DNA of 64,000 nucleotides, taken from assembly GCF_014196305.1 (NCBI RefSeq), contig NZ_JACIDJ010000003.1, positions 62,001-126,000 on the forward strand, read 5' to 3'. The stretch's first letter is position 1; every line of letters begins with the position of its first letter. A program made the translations under genes and the position numbers. The DNA comes from Roseococcus suduntuyensis. GTDB taxonomy: Bacteria; Pseudomonadota; Alphaproteobacteria; Acetobacterales; Acetobacteraceae. The notes beneath the pieces were generated by a model. It did not search any database. It was not told the DNA's origin and saw nothing but the letters and a program-made list of their open reading frames with translations. Shown here in pieces: positions 9,134-16,425 of this stretch.

Positions 9134-9606
9134 CCCTGGTGGGGCCTCGCACCCTCGTCTTCCAGCAGCGGGCCCAGCACCGTGACGGGCTGGGCCGCAC
9201 TCTCCAGCACCGCCCGGCAGGAGAGGGAAAGCCCGGCATTCTCAGGCTTGGCGTTCCGCAAATGCAGGATGGCGCCCGCCGAAAGCCCGTACACCACCCG
9301 TCCCAGCCCTGTGTAGAAGATGGCCGCCGCGCACATGGCGCAGGGTTCGCCGCTGGAATAGATGGTCGCCGCCCGCAGCCTCTCGCGCGGGATGCCGGCC
9401 GCGATCACCGCCCCGCAGGCGTTCATCTCCGAATGGGCCAGTGTACCGCCGCCGCCCGCGCCTTGCGTGGACATGCCCTCCGCCAGCACCGTGCCGTCAG
9501 CCCCGGCGATCACCGCCGCGAAGGGCCGGTCCCCCCGTGCCCGCGCCTCGCCGGCCAGGGCGAAGGCGCGGCGCAGCAGCACCAGGTCCAGCGCGCTCGC
9601 CGTCAT
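9118..9606 (-). CDS. Nucleoside/guanine deaminase-like zinc hydrolase
   Basis: Cytidine-deaminase-fold protein of 162 aa that would hydrolytically deaminate a purine or related base. The zinc site is H58 with E60 in LAHSEMNA (HSE in place of the usual HAE) and C89/C92 in PCAMC. ATG is the complement of 9604-9606 and overlaps the M20 peptidase stop by 4 nt, so the two are co-translated. Context (binding protein, deacylase, deaminase) suggests catabolism of an N-containing compound. It is not TadA by context, but specificity is inferred. Confidence 0.85.
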   Translation of the reverse strand: MTASALDLVLLRRAFALAGEARARGDRPFAAVIAGADGTVLAEGMSTQGAGGGGTLAHSEMNACGAVIAAGIPRERLRAATIYSSGEPCAMCAAAIFYTGLGRVVYGLSAGAILHLRNAKPENAGLSLSCRAVLESAAQPVTVLGPLLEDEGARPHQGYWTG

Positions 9607-10889
9607 GCGATGGGCTTCACCCCGCACCAGTCCGCGATGAAGGTGGCCATCGCCAGCGTGGTGGTCTTGAGGTGCGCGAGGTTCGTCCGCTCGTCGAAGG
9701 CATGCGCGCCCTCGCCCTTGGGGCCGTAGCAGAGGGCCGGGATGTCGAAATACAGCCCGTAGAAGCGCGTGTCGTTCACCGCCGTCGTGATTCGTGCCGG
9801 CATGTCCTCGCCGAAGGCGGTGCGGTGGGCGTCGGCCAGCACGGCCTCGGCCTCGGTGCCGGGTTCCAGCACATAGCCATCGGCCAGGAAGCCGTGCCAG
9901 AGGATGTCGGGCGGGTTGTTGGCCAGGAAGTTGTTGGACCGCGCGGCGGCCGCCACGGCGCGCTCCACCCCGGCGCGCGCCTCGGCCACATCGGTGCCGG
10001 GCAGCAGGCCGATGCGGCAATCCACCTCGCACCAGGCGGGCGTGGAGCTCGCCCAGTCGCCGCCGCGGATGATGCCCGGGTTGAACTTCACCGGGTCCGG
10101 CACGTCCTTGTACCAGGGGTGGGATTTCGCGGCCTCGTTCACCGCCGCCGTGTGGTCGTAGAGCGCCTGGATGAGGTGATAGGCGCTCATGATCGCGTTG
10201 CTGCCGGTCTGCGCCACGGCCACATGCACGGGCACCCCGCGCACGCGGATGCGGAACCACAGCGTGCCGGTGTGGGCGCGGGTGATGGTGCCGCCGGTGG
10301 GCTCCGGGATCAGGCAGGCATCGGCGCGGTAGCCGCGCAGCAGCGTGGCGAGCGCGCCGTTGCCGGTGCTTTCCTCCTCCGTCACGGTCTGGAGATACAC
10401 GTCGCCGCAGGGCGCGTAGCCCGCGCGCGTGACGGCCTCCATGGCGAAGCACATGGCCGCCACGCCCGCCTTCATGTCATGCGCGCCGCGCCCATACATC
10501 CAGCCATCATGGATGGCGGCGGCATAGGGCGGGTGGCTCCACATCTCGTGCGGCCCCTCGGGCACCACGTCGATATGGCCCTGGATGATGAGGCTGCGGC
10601 CCGTGGCGGGCTCGGCCCGCTTCGTCGCCACCACCTGCATGGACAGCGCCGGGTCCACCTCCACCATGGGGCTCGCCTTCGGGTGGTCCTTCAGCGGCAC
10701 GTCGGCGATGGAGAAGCGGTCCACCACATAGCCGCGCTGCGCGAACCAGCGCGCGATATGGTCCTGCAGGGGCCCCTCGCGCCCGCGCAGCGAGGGGTGG
10801 CGGACGATCTCGGCCAGGAAGCGCACCTGCTCGTCGAAGCCCGCCTCCACCGCTTCGGAGAGGCGCTGGAGGATCGCTTGGTCAGCCAT
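9603..10889 (-). CDS. M20 family deacylase/peptidase (ArgE/DapE-like)
   Basis: Di-zinc amidohydrolase of 428 aa that removes an acyl or amino-acid group, as ArgE, DapE or carboxypeptidase relatives do. Metal ligands are visible: H105 and D107 in GHIDVVPEG, D138 in GRGAHDMKAG, catalytic and ligand Glu171/Glu172 in TEEES, and a later His in the GEGAHAFDE region. A dimerisation insertion lies in the middle. It sits between a peptide-type binding protein and a nucleoside deaminase in one minus-strand unit, which suggests it hydrolyses what the receptor captures. The precise substrate is unknown. Confidence 0.88.
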   Translation of the reverse strand: MADQAILQRLSEAVEAGFDEQVRFLAEIVRHPSLRGREGPLQDHIARWFAQRGYVVDRFSIADVPLKDHPKASPMVEVDPALSMQVVATKRAEPATGRSLIIQGHIDVVPEGPHEMWSHPPYAAAIHDGWMYGRGAHDMKAGVAAMCFAMEAVTRAGYAPCGDVYLQTVTEEESTGNGALATLLRGYRADACLIPEPTGGTITRAHTGTLWFRIRVRGVPVHVAVAQTGSNAIMSAYHLIQALYDHTAAVNEAAKSHPWYKDVPDPVKFNPGIIRGGDWASSTPAWCEVDCRIGLLPGTDVAEARAGVERAVAAAARSNNFLANNPPDILWHGFLADGYVLEPGTEAEAVLADAHRTAFGEDMPARITTAVNDTRFYGLYFDIPALCYGPKGEGAHAFDERTNLAHLKTTTLAMATFIADWCGVKPIA

Positions 10890-10903
10890 GGGACGGGTCC
10901 TGT

Positions 10904-12472
10904 TCAGGCCGGGGTGGCCAGGATGGCATTGGTGTAGAAGAGCGGCGAGGGGTCATAGCGCACGCGGTTCCGCAGCCCCGCCCAGTTGTTCCGCAGGTAG
11001 TGGACAGGAATGATGCCGAGGTCCGAGGTCAGCGCGCGCATGGCCTGCTGGGTCAGCGCGGTGCGGCGCGCCTCGTCCATGGTGCGCAGCGCCTCTTCCA
11101 GCGGGCGGTCCAGCTCGGGGTTGGAGTAGAGCAGGCGGTTGAAGGGGCCGACGCCGGTGGCGGGGTCCCGCGTCATGGCCACCTGGCGCATCATGTTGGC
11201 GGCGGTGCTGGTGGTGAAGGTGGCGAAGATCACGGAGAATTCGCGGGCCGTGGCGCGGCTGTAGAAATTGGCCGGCGGCAGCACCTCCACCCGCGTCTCG
11301 ATGCCCGCGCGCGTCCAGCCCTGGGCCACGGCCTGCAGCAGGTCCGCATCGCCGGGGATCCAGCCATTGGGGCCATGGATGTTGAGGCGGAAGCCCTCGG
11401 CCCAGCCCGCCTCGCGCAGCAGGGCGCGGGCGCGGTTCACGTCATAGGGCATCTCCGGCAGGTCCGGCACGCGGTCGGGCAGGGAGGGGGCGGCGAACTG
11501 GTTGGCCGGCCGCCCCTGGCCCTGGAACAGCCGCTCCACGATGCCCTGGCGCGGGATGGCGAGGCTGAGCGCCTGGCGCACCCGCACGTCGCGCAGCGGG
11601 TTGCGCTCCAGCGGCTGGCCCGCGCGGTTGAACATGTGCGGCGCCGGTTCGCGCACCGTGTCGGGCATGATGTAGCTGGTGGTGACGCTGTCCACGCTGA
11701 ACAGCGCGATGCGCGGGTCGTTGTTGAAGCGCGGGATGTCCTGGAAGGGGACGTTGTCGATCAGGTCCACATCGCCCGCCAGCAGGGCCGCGCTGCGCGC
11801 GCCGGCATTGGTCAGGAAGCGGAAGACGGCGCGCGGCCAGGGCGCGGTCTCGCCCCAGTATTCGGCGTTGCGCTCCACCTCCAGCCGCTCGCCCTGGGCG
11901 TAGGAGACGAACTTGTAAGGCCCGGTGCCGATCATGCCCCGGCCCGCGTTGAAGTCGGCCAGCGTCGCGTTCGCGTGGATGCGGCGCGAGAGCATGTGGA
12001 TGGAGATGATGTCGCGCGGGAAGAAGGGCGTGGGCGCGCTGGTGTGGAAACGCACCGTCACGGGGTCCACCACCTCCACGCGGCGCACGCTGCGGACCAT
12101 CGGCGTGAAGGGGCCGGGCGAGTTGGGCACCTGGGGCACGCGCTCGAAGCTAAAGGCGATGTCCTCGGGCTCGAAGGGCGTGCCGTCGTGGAAGCGCACG
12201 CCGGCGCGCAGTTTGAACTCCCAGGTCAGGTCATCCACGACCCGCCAGGATTCCGCCAGCCGCGGGCGCAGGCTGCCATCGGTGTGCAGCAGGACCAGCG
12301 TCTCGAAGATCTGGCCCAGCAGCGCGTTGTTGTTGTTGGTGCTGTGGAAATGCGGGTCCATGCCCGTGGGGATGCCGGCCATGCCGACCGTCAGCGGACG
12401 GTTGGGCTGGGCCAGCGCCGCCCCCGCGGGCAGGGCAAGGAAGGGCGAGGCGAGCAGGGCGCGGCGTTGCAT
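10904..12472 (-). CDS. ABC transporter substrate-binding protein, family 5 (peptide/nickel type)
   Basis: Periplasmic solute receptor of the DppA/OppA family, about 522 aa. The start chosen (complement of 12470-12472) gives MQRRALLASPFLALPAGAALAQ, a twin-arginine-like or Sec signal peptide with an AxA cleavage site; a longer frame to 12514 is possible but would bury the signal. Family features include TVGMAGIPTGMDPHF after the signal, LAESWRVVDDLTWEFKLRAGVRFHDGTPF, and many aromatic pocket residues. No permease or ATPase gene is nearby in the window, so the partner is elsewhere. It is the first gene of the M20-deaminase unit. Confidence 0.9.
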   Translation of the reverse strand: MQRRALLASPFLALPAGAALAQPNRPLTVGMAGIPTGMDPHFHSTNNNNALLGQIFETLVLLHTDGSLRPRLAESWRVVDDLTWEFKLRAGVRFHDGTPFEPEDIAFSFERVPQVPNSPGPFTPMVRSVRRVEVVDPVTVRFHTSAPTPFFPRDIISIHMLSRRIHANATLADFNAGRGMIGTGPYKFVSYAQGERLEVERNAEYWGETAPWPRAVFRFLTNAGARSAALLAGDVDLIDNVPFQDIPRFNNDPRIALFSVDSVTTSYIMPDTVREPAPHMFNRAGQPLERNPLRDVRVRQALSLAIPRQGIVERLFQGQGRPANQFAAPSLPDRVPDLPEMPYDVNRARALLREAGWAEGFRLNIHGPNGWIPGDADLLQAVAQGWTRAGIETRVEVLPPANFYSRATAREFSVIFATFTTSTAANMMRQVAMTRDPATGVGPFNRLLYSNPELDRPLEEALRTMDEARRTALTQQAMRALTSDLGIIPVHYLRNNWAGLRNRVRYDPSPLFYTNAILATPA

Positions 12473-12540
12473 GGGAAGGGGCTCTCGATCCGGCGGTGAA
12501 CGATGCCATGCCATGCGGAGGGCCGGCCCCTGTCAAGCCG

Positions 12541-12756
12541 TCACTCCACGCGGCGCCGGAAGAACAACAAGGGGATGCCGACGCCCGCCACCAGCGCGCC
12601 CAGCAGCATCCACTTGATCCAGGGCTGGTAGTGGGGCGCGCCGAACTTCTCCAGGAAGATGATGAAAATGACCGTGGCGCCGATGATGCTGAAGCCCACG
12701 AATCGGCCCGCGATGCTGACCTCGTGCCGCACCTGGCCCGCGCTTGTCTGGTCCAT
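12541..12756 (-). CDS. Small two-helix membrane protein
   Basis: 71-residue protein with two hydrophobic segments: about residues 19-36 (VGFSIIGATVIFIIFLEK) and about 48-66 (WMLLGALVAGVGIPLLFF). It ends in a basic RRR tail, so both termini are probably cytoplasmic. A GGGAGGA ribosome-binding site lies 5-6 nt before the ATG. It follows the ArsC-like gene by 23 nt on the same strand and is probably co-transcribed. The family is not recognised; no function is proposed. Confidence 0.65.
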   Translation of the reverse strand: MDQTSAGQVRHEVSIAGRFVGFSIIGATVIFIIFLEKFGAPHYQPWIKWMLLGALVAGVGIPLLFFRRRVE

Positions 12757-12779
12757 GTTGTCCTCCCTGTCCCGAAAGT

Positions 12780-13166
12780 TCAGTTGGGGCCGAGCGCGGC
12801 GGTGTAAAGCTCAGGCTTGAAGCCCAGCAGCCGCCGGTCGCCCAGGTCCAGCACGGGCCGCTTCACCATCGAGGGCTGAGCCAGCATCAGCGCCACGGCG
12901 CGCGCCTCGTCGAGGTCGCCGCGTTCGGCCTCGGGCAGCTTGCGGAAGGTGGTGCCGGCGCGGTTCAGCAGCGCCTCCCAGCCCAGCTCCCGCACCCAGC
13001 CGTGCAGCAGGGCAGGGGGCAGGCCGTCCGTCTTGAAGTCATGGAAGCGGTAGTCCACCCCCGCCTGGTCCAGCCAGGCGCGCGCCTTCTTCACCGTGTC
13101 GCAGTTGCGGATGCCGTGCAGCGTGATCAATGGCCGCGTCCTCGCCCTTTGTGCCGTGGCCAGCAT
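12780..13166 (-). CDS. ArsC/Spx-family protein (YffB-like)
   Basis: Thioredoxin-fold ArsC-family protein of 128 aa, of the YffB type often annotated arsenate-reductase-like without proven arsenate activity. The motif HGIRNCDTVKKARAWL gives the single active-site Cys (C22). WEALLNRAGTTFRKL and PSMVKRPVLDLGDRRLLGF are typical downstream signatures. An alternative TTG start at 13130, preceded by GAGGA, would remove twelve non-conserved N-terminal residues and begin directly at ITLHGIRNC. It precedes the small membrane protein gene. Confidence 0.85.
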   Translation of the reverse strand: MLATAQRARTRPLITLHGIRNCDTVKKARAWLDQAGVDYRFHDFKTDGLPPALLHGWVRELGWEALLNRAGTTFRKLPEAERGDLDEARAVALMLAQPSMVKRPVLDLGDRRLLGFKPELYTAALGPN

Positions 13167-13187
13167 GACGCCTTTCGGGGGTGCCGT

Positions 13188-13212
13188 GAAACCGGCTTCT
13201 GCGTCCGGCGTT
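13188..13212 (+). promoter_or_regulatory. EcfG-like general-stress promoter for the SDR gene
   Basis: GAAAC (13188-13192), 16 nt, then CGTT (13209-13212). This is one mismatch from the alphaproteobacterial EcfG sigma consensus GGAAC-N16/17-CGTT. It lies 25 nt upstream of the SDR start at 13238, in the correct orientation. Function is inferred from the pattern and from the stress-type genes downstream. Confidence 0.5.
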
Positions 13213-13237
13213 GCCGTTGCACACCCGGAGCATTCCC

Positions 13238-14095
13238 ATGGCCAAGCAACCCCCGCAGCATCAGGACCACCAGCCCGGCAGCGAGGCCGAGATGACGCCG
13301 CGCCCGCGCAGCTTCATGGAGGACTGGCCCGGCGGCGACGCGCTGGCGGGCAAGACCGCCATCATCAGCGGCGGCGATTCCGGCATTGGGCGCGCGGTGG
13401 CCATCGGCTTCGCCAAGGAGGGGGCCGATGTGGTGATCCTCCACAAGGAGGAGCACGAGGACGCCGCCGAGACCCTGCGCCACATCGTGGAGGCCGGCGG
13501 CCGCGGCCACGCCATCGCCGGCGACATCGGCGACCCGCAATTCTGCGCCCGCGCGGCGGCGGAGGCGGTGGAGTTCCTGGGCGGGCGCGTGGACATCCTG
13601 GTGAACAACGCGGCCGAGCAGCACCCCTGCGACGACTTCGCCGAAATCCCCATCGGGCAGGTGGACCGCACCTTCCGCACCAACATCCTGGGCATGTTCT
13701 GGCTGACCAAGGCGGTGCTGCCGCACATGCCCAAGGGGTCCGCCATCATCAACTCCACCTCGGTCACGGCCTACAAGGGCAGCCCGCAGCTGGTGGACTA
13801 CGCCTCGACCAAGGGCGCCATCGTGGGCTTCACCCGCAGCCTGGCGCTGGCCTTGTGGGAAGACCGGCAGATCCGCGTGAATGGCGTGGCGCCGGGCCCG
13901 ATCTGGACGCCGCTGATCCCCTCCTCCTTTGGCGAGGAGCGCACGTCCAAGCACGGTTCGGGCGTACCGATGGACCGGCCCGGCCAGCCGGACGAGGTGG
14001 CGCCCTGCTACCTCTTCCTCGCCGACCCGCTGCGCTCTTCCTACATGACGGGCCAGGTGCTCCACCCGAATGGCGGCACGGTGGTGAACGGGTGA
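13238..14095 (+). CDS. SDR family oxidoreductase (YghA/glucose-dehydrogenase-like)
   Basis: NAD(P)-dependent short-chain dehydrogenase of 285 aa, of the long-N-terminus type (YghA and stress-linked SDRs). It has an extended hydrophilic N-terminus (KQPPQHQDHQPGSE), a nucleotide motif SGGDSGIGRA, NNAA, the catalytic Ser region INSTS, YASTKGA with the Tyr-Lys pair, and a C-terminal LHPNGGTVVNG. ATG at 13238 is preceded by GGAG (13227-13230), whereas the longer frame lacks a site. An EcfG-like promoter lies upstream. Its TGA overlaps the GTG of the TspO gene. The substrate is unknown, probably a carbonyl produced under stress. Confidence 0.9.
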   Translation: MAKQPPQHQDHQPGSEAEMTPRPRSFMEDWPGGDALAGKTAIISGGDSGIGRAVAIGFAKEGADVVILHKEEHEDAAETLRHIVEAGGRGHAIAGDIGDPQFCARAAAEAVEFLGGRVDILVNNAAEQHPCDDFAEIPIGQVDRTFRTNILGMFWLTKAVLPHMPKGSAIINSTSVTAYKGSPQLVDYASTKGAIVGFTRSLALALWEDRQIRVNGVAPGPIWTPLIPSSFGEERTSKHGSGVPMDRPGQPDEVAPCYLFLADPLRSSYMTGQVLHPNGGTVVNG

Positions 14096-14475
14096 ACCGG
14101 GCCCAATGGTATGCCGGGCTGCGCAAGCCCGGCTGGAAGCCGCCTGACTGGGCGGTGCCGGTGGTCTGGGGGGTGCTCTACCCCATGATCCTGCTGGCCG
14201 GCTGGCTGGTGTGGCGCCGCGTGGGCTGGGGTGCCGAGATGGCCGCCTGGACCGCGCAGATGGTGCTGAACTTGGCCTGGCCCGCGGTGTTCATGGGGCT
14301 GCGTTCGCTGGGTGGCGCGGTGGCGCTGGCAGCCCTGCTGTGGCTGTCCATCCTGGCCTGCGTGGTGCTCTTCGCACCGGTCAGCGCCTGGGCCGCGGGG
14401 CTGATGCTGCCCTATCTGCTCTGGGTGGGCTTCGCCGTGGCGCTGACCGAGGGCATCCGGCGCCGCAACCCATAG
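14092..14475 (+). CDS. TspO/MBR family membrane protein
   Basis: Five-helix outer- or inner-membrane protein family binding porphyrins and linked to stress and tetrapyrrole regulation. The 127 aa begin at a GTG that overlaps the SDR stop (GTGA). KPGWKPPDWAVPVVWGVLYPM is the conserved first-loop and second-helix region, and TAQMVLNLAWPAVFMGL matches the family's N-x-x-W helix. It is co-translated with the SDR and so probably shares its stress promoter. The N-terminus is slightly shorter than full-length TspO, lacking most of helix 1. Confidence 0.8.
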   Translation: MNRAQWYAGLRKPGWKPPDWAVPVVWGVLYPMILLAGWLVWRRVGWGAEMAAWTAQMVLNLAWPAVFMGLRSLGGAVALAALLWLSILACVVLFAPVSAWAAGLMLPYLLWVGFAVALTEGIRRRNP

Positions 14476-14511
14476 AAAAAGGAAAAGGGCGCGAGGCATG
14501 GCCCCGCGCCC
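14476..14511 (-). terminator. Intrinsic terminator of the KGG-repeat stress gene
   Basis: Reading the minus strand, an 11-bp GC-rich stem (arms 14501-14511 and 14487-14497, one G-U pair) with a 3-nt loop is followed by TTTTCCTTTTT. It is placed 25 nt after the stop at 14536. On the plus strand there is no T run after the stem, so it acts for the minus-strand gene. Confidence 0.8.
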
Positions 14512-14535
14512 AGATCCGTCCCGCTGATCAGGAGA

Positions 14536-14940
14536 TCAGCTGCCGCGGCCGCCACCCTGACTGGCCTGGCCACCCTTGCGCCCGGCCTCGGCGGCGCGTC
14601 CGCGGTCCTGGGCGAAGTTGCCGCCACCCGACTTGGAGCCATCGCCACCACCGGACTGGTTGCCGCCCGACTGGTTTGCGCCCGACTGGTTGCCGCCGGA
14701 ATGGCTGGCCTGGCCGCCCTTGCGCCCGGCTTCGGCGGCCAGCGCATGATCCTTCGAGAAGGAGCGATCCCCGGGCGCCACGCTCTGCCCGCCCTTGCGG
14801 CCGGCTTCCGCGGCCAGTTCAGGGTCCTGCGAGAAGCTGCGCTTCTCGGCCGGCACACTCTGCCCACCCTTGGAGGCGATCTCACGCTGTTTGTCGTCAT
14901 CCATCGCGGCGAAGCCGCGTTCGCTCTTCTGGTCAGCCAT
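14536..14940 (-). CDS. KGG-repeat general stress protein
   Basis: Hydrophilic 134-aa protein with four KGG repeats (ASKGGQSV, two AGRKGGQ near the middle and one at the C-terminus) separated by a Gly/Ser/Asn-rich linker built of GGNQSG units. This is the YciG/GsiB (con-10-like) stress-protein type, thought to act as a hydrophilin-like protectant. A GGAGGAA ribosome-binding site lies just before the ATG. An EcfG-like promoter (14991-15015) and a strong intrinsic terminator bracket it, making a monocistronic stress gene. Confidence 0.85.
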   Translation of the reverse strand: MADQKSERGFAAMDDDKQREIASKGGQSVPAEKRSFSQDPELAAEAGRKGGQSVAPGDRSFSKDHALAAEAGRKGGQASHSGGNQSGANQSGGNQSGGGDGSKSGGGNFAQDRGRAAEAGRKGGQASQGGGRGS

Positions 14941-15300
14941 AATGTATTCCTCCAGTTGATCTGGCCCGCCTTAACGGCGGACATGAGATCAACCAGTCAG
15001 AATTGGTATAGTTCCTCGATGAACTGTGATGAAATATGTAAAGAGATTAACGGTGACTGGACACCACCGTGAGCTTGGCAGTTTTCGACGGATATTATTT
15101 AAAATGAATTTTAATTTTTCATTTTATTGGAAATGAGTGGCCGATAAAGGCGTGGGACCGCGGGGACCATGCAAATGCCCCGACTGCGCTGGACGCGATT
15201 TTGGCGGGGGCAGAGGCCGTTGTGGGAAGCTGGCGGCGGAGGGGCGACCCATGTGGCGCATCAGGGCCCGAAAAGGCCCGCAGCGTTCGCGAACACCCTC
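14941..15300. other. 360-bp gene-free, AT-rich stretch
   Basis: The right part (about 15080-15140) is strikingly A/T-rich for this genome. It includes an imperfect hairpin, AAAATGAA (15101-15108) against TTCATTTT (15118-15125). The left end holds the EcfG-like promoter and ribosome-binding site of the KGG gene. I see no convincing gene in it. Confidence 0.5.
14991..15015 (-). promoter_or_regulatory. EcfG-like general-stress promoter for the KGG gene
   Basis: On the minus strand GGAAC (complement of 15011-15015) is followed after 16 nt by GGTT (complement of 14991-14994). This differs by one base from the EcfG consensus GGAAC-N16-CGTT. It lies about 50 nt upstream of the ATG at 14940, a normal distance. 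Confidence 0.6.
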
Positions 15301-15591
15301 TCAGCGATACCCGTAGGAGTGCATGGTGCCCAGCGTGCCACCCAGCGCCGCCAGTGGGCATGAAAGCCCGATCGCGGCACCCAGGGGCTTGAACCGCTTC
15401 CTCTCCGCGTCGCGTGTCATGGGCTCCGTCCTCGCCCCCAGGATGAGCAGCGCCACGCCGGTGATGATGAGAGGCCCCACCAACGCCGAGACGACGGACC
15501 AAGTCCTGATCGAGGCCACACCCTGCGCGACGAACTGGATGCGCTCGGAGATGCTGGGCCAGGATATGAATGATTGCGGCGACGGGGCCAT
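15301..15591 (-). CDS. Small hypothetical membrane protein
   Basis: 96-aa frame with one clear hydrophobic segment (VVSALVGPLIITGVALLILG, about residues 34-53) and a second weakly hydrophobic Gly/Ala stretch near the C-terminus (LGAAIGLSCPLAALGG). These are separated by a charged loop TRDAERKRFK. No strong ribosome-binding site was seen, and the family is not recognised. It could be a real small membrane protein or chance; composition favours coding only moderately. Confidence 0.4.
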   Translation of the reverse strand: MAPSPQSFISWPSISERIQFVAQGVASIRTWSVVSALVGPLIITGVALLILGARTEPMTRDAERKRFKPLGAAIGLSCPLAALGGTLGTMHSYGYR

Positions 15592-15612
15592 CAGCCCCGA
15601 CGCCCACGCGCC

Positions 15613-15807
15613 TCAGCCGCGCGTCTTGTCGCGGGTTTCCGCCCCGGGCTTGCCGCCCAGGCGGCCGGCTTCCGCCACCCGGTCATGCTCCTGCGAGAAA
15701 TGGCGGGCGATCCCGGGCGAGGGGTTGGGCTCCTGGCGCGGAACACCGGTGAATTTGGGCTCGGCCAAGGCGGGATCGGGCCGATGGTCCTGCTTCTTCT
15801 GGGCCAT
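15613..15807 (-). CDS. Small hydrophilic KGG-like protein
   Basis: 64-aa charged protein beginning MAQKKQDHRPDPALAEPKF and carrying a single AEAGRLGGK motif near residue 47, related to the KGG repeats of the stress protein at 14536. The start is the ATG complementary to 15805-15807, with GGAGG 9 nt upstream. A longer frame to 15906 has no such site. A weak EcfG-like pair (GGAAA and CGGTT, about 15856-15882, minus strand) lies upstream. Probably a second small stress protein. Confidence 0.6.
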   Translation of the reverse strand: MAQKKQDHRPDPALAEPKFTGVPRQEPNPSPGIARHFSQEHDRVAEAGRLGGKPGAETRDKTRG

Positions 15808-15957
15808 TGTGGGGTTCCTCCTGTGTGGGCCGCGGCATGGCGCGGACAAGGGAAGAACCGGCGGAGGGGGCGGGTGGTTTCCCGACCTCTGCCCGATGTC
15901 ATCCATTCCTTTCCATGATATTCCTCAATTCAGAGCCGATTGAGAAGGACGAGGCGC

Positions 15958-16422
15958 ATGGCGCTGCTGGGACGGGCGAATTTCGCCTGGCAATCGGATT
16001 ATGGGCAATTCCATGTCATTGACACGGAAGATACCGGCTTCAGCCCGCCCGTGACCATCACGCCCGAGATGGAACGTCGCGGCCTGCATGTGCCGGAGAG
16101 CGGCCTCGTCATCTACACCCAGGACTGCCTGCAGCAGCACATCCGCATCGCCATCCATGGCTCGGAGCCCGCGCCCTCCGCCGCCGAGCCCATGCGCGGC
16201 CGGGCCTGGACGCGCGTCGAGACGGTGCGGGCGCGGTTTCCCTACCGCACCTTCACCCTCATCAGCCCCTCGGCGCCGGATGTGCTGCCCTGCGGCCCCT
16301 TCTTCGCCCTGCCGGCGAGCGACGTGATGGTACGGATCAGCTGGATGGAGTTCGAGGGCAGCCGCGACGACAGCCTGCCCGTCGAACCCGACGTGATCCA
16401 GCTGGAGTTCTGGCCTGCCTGA
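15958..16422 (+). CDS. Hypothetical protein
   Basis: 154-aa soluble protein not recognised as a known family. It has no signal peptide or membrane segment. Its sequence alternates in a beta-rich pattern (VTITPEMERRGLHV, VIYTQDCLQQHIRIAIHG, VMVRISWMEFEG) and it ends in VIQLEFWPA. The ATG at 15958 follows AAGGACGAGG; a TTG at 15940 is less likely. Convergent with guaA, with only 3 nt between stops. Transcribed away from the small KGG-like gene. Confidence 0.6.
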   Translation: MALLGRANFAWQSDYGQFHVIDTEDTGFSPPVTITPEMERRGLHVPESGLVIYTQDCLQQHIRIAIHGSEPAPSAAEPMRGRAWTRVETVRARFPYRTFTLISPSAPDVLPCGPFFALPASDVMVRISWMEFEGSRDDSLPVEPDVIQLEFWPA

Positions 16423-16425
16423 GGC

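Noticed and set aside
12780-13166. True arsenate reductase
   Set aside because: No ars operon neighbours and the sequence is of the YffB-like group, whose arsenate activity is not established.
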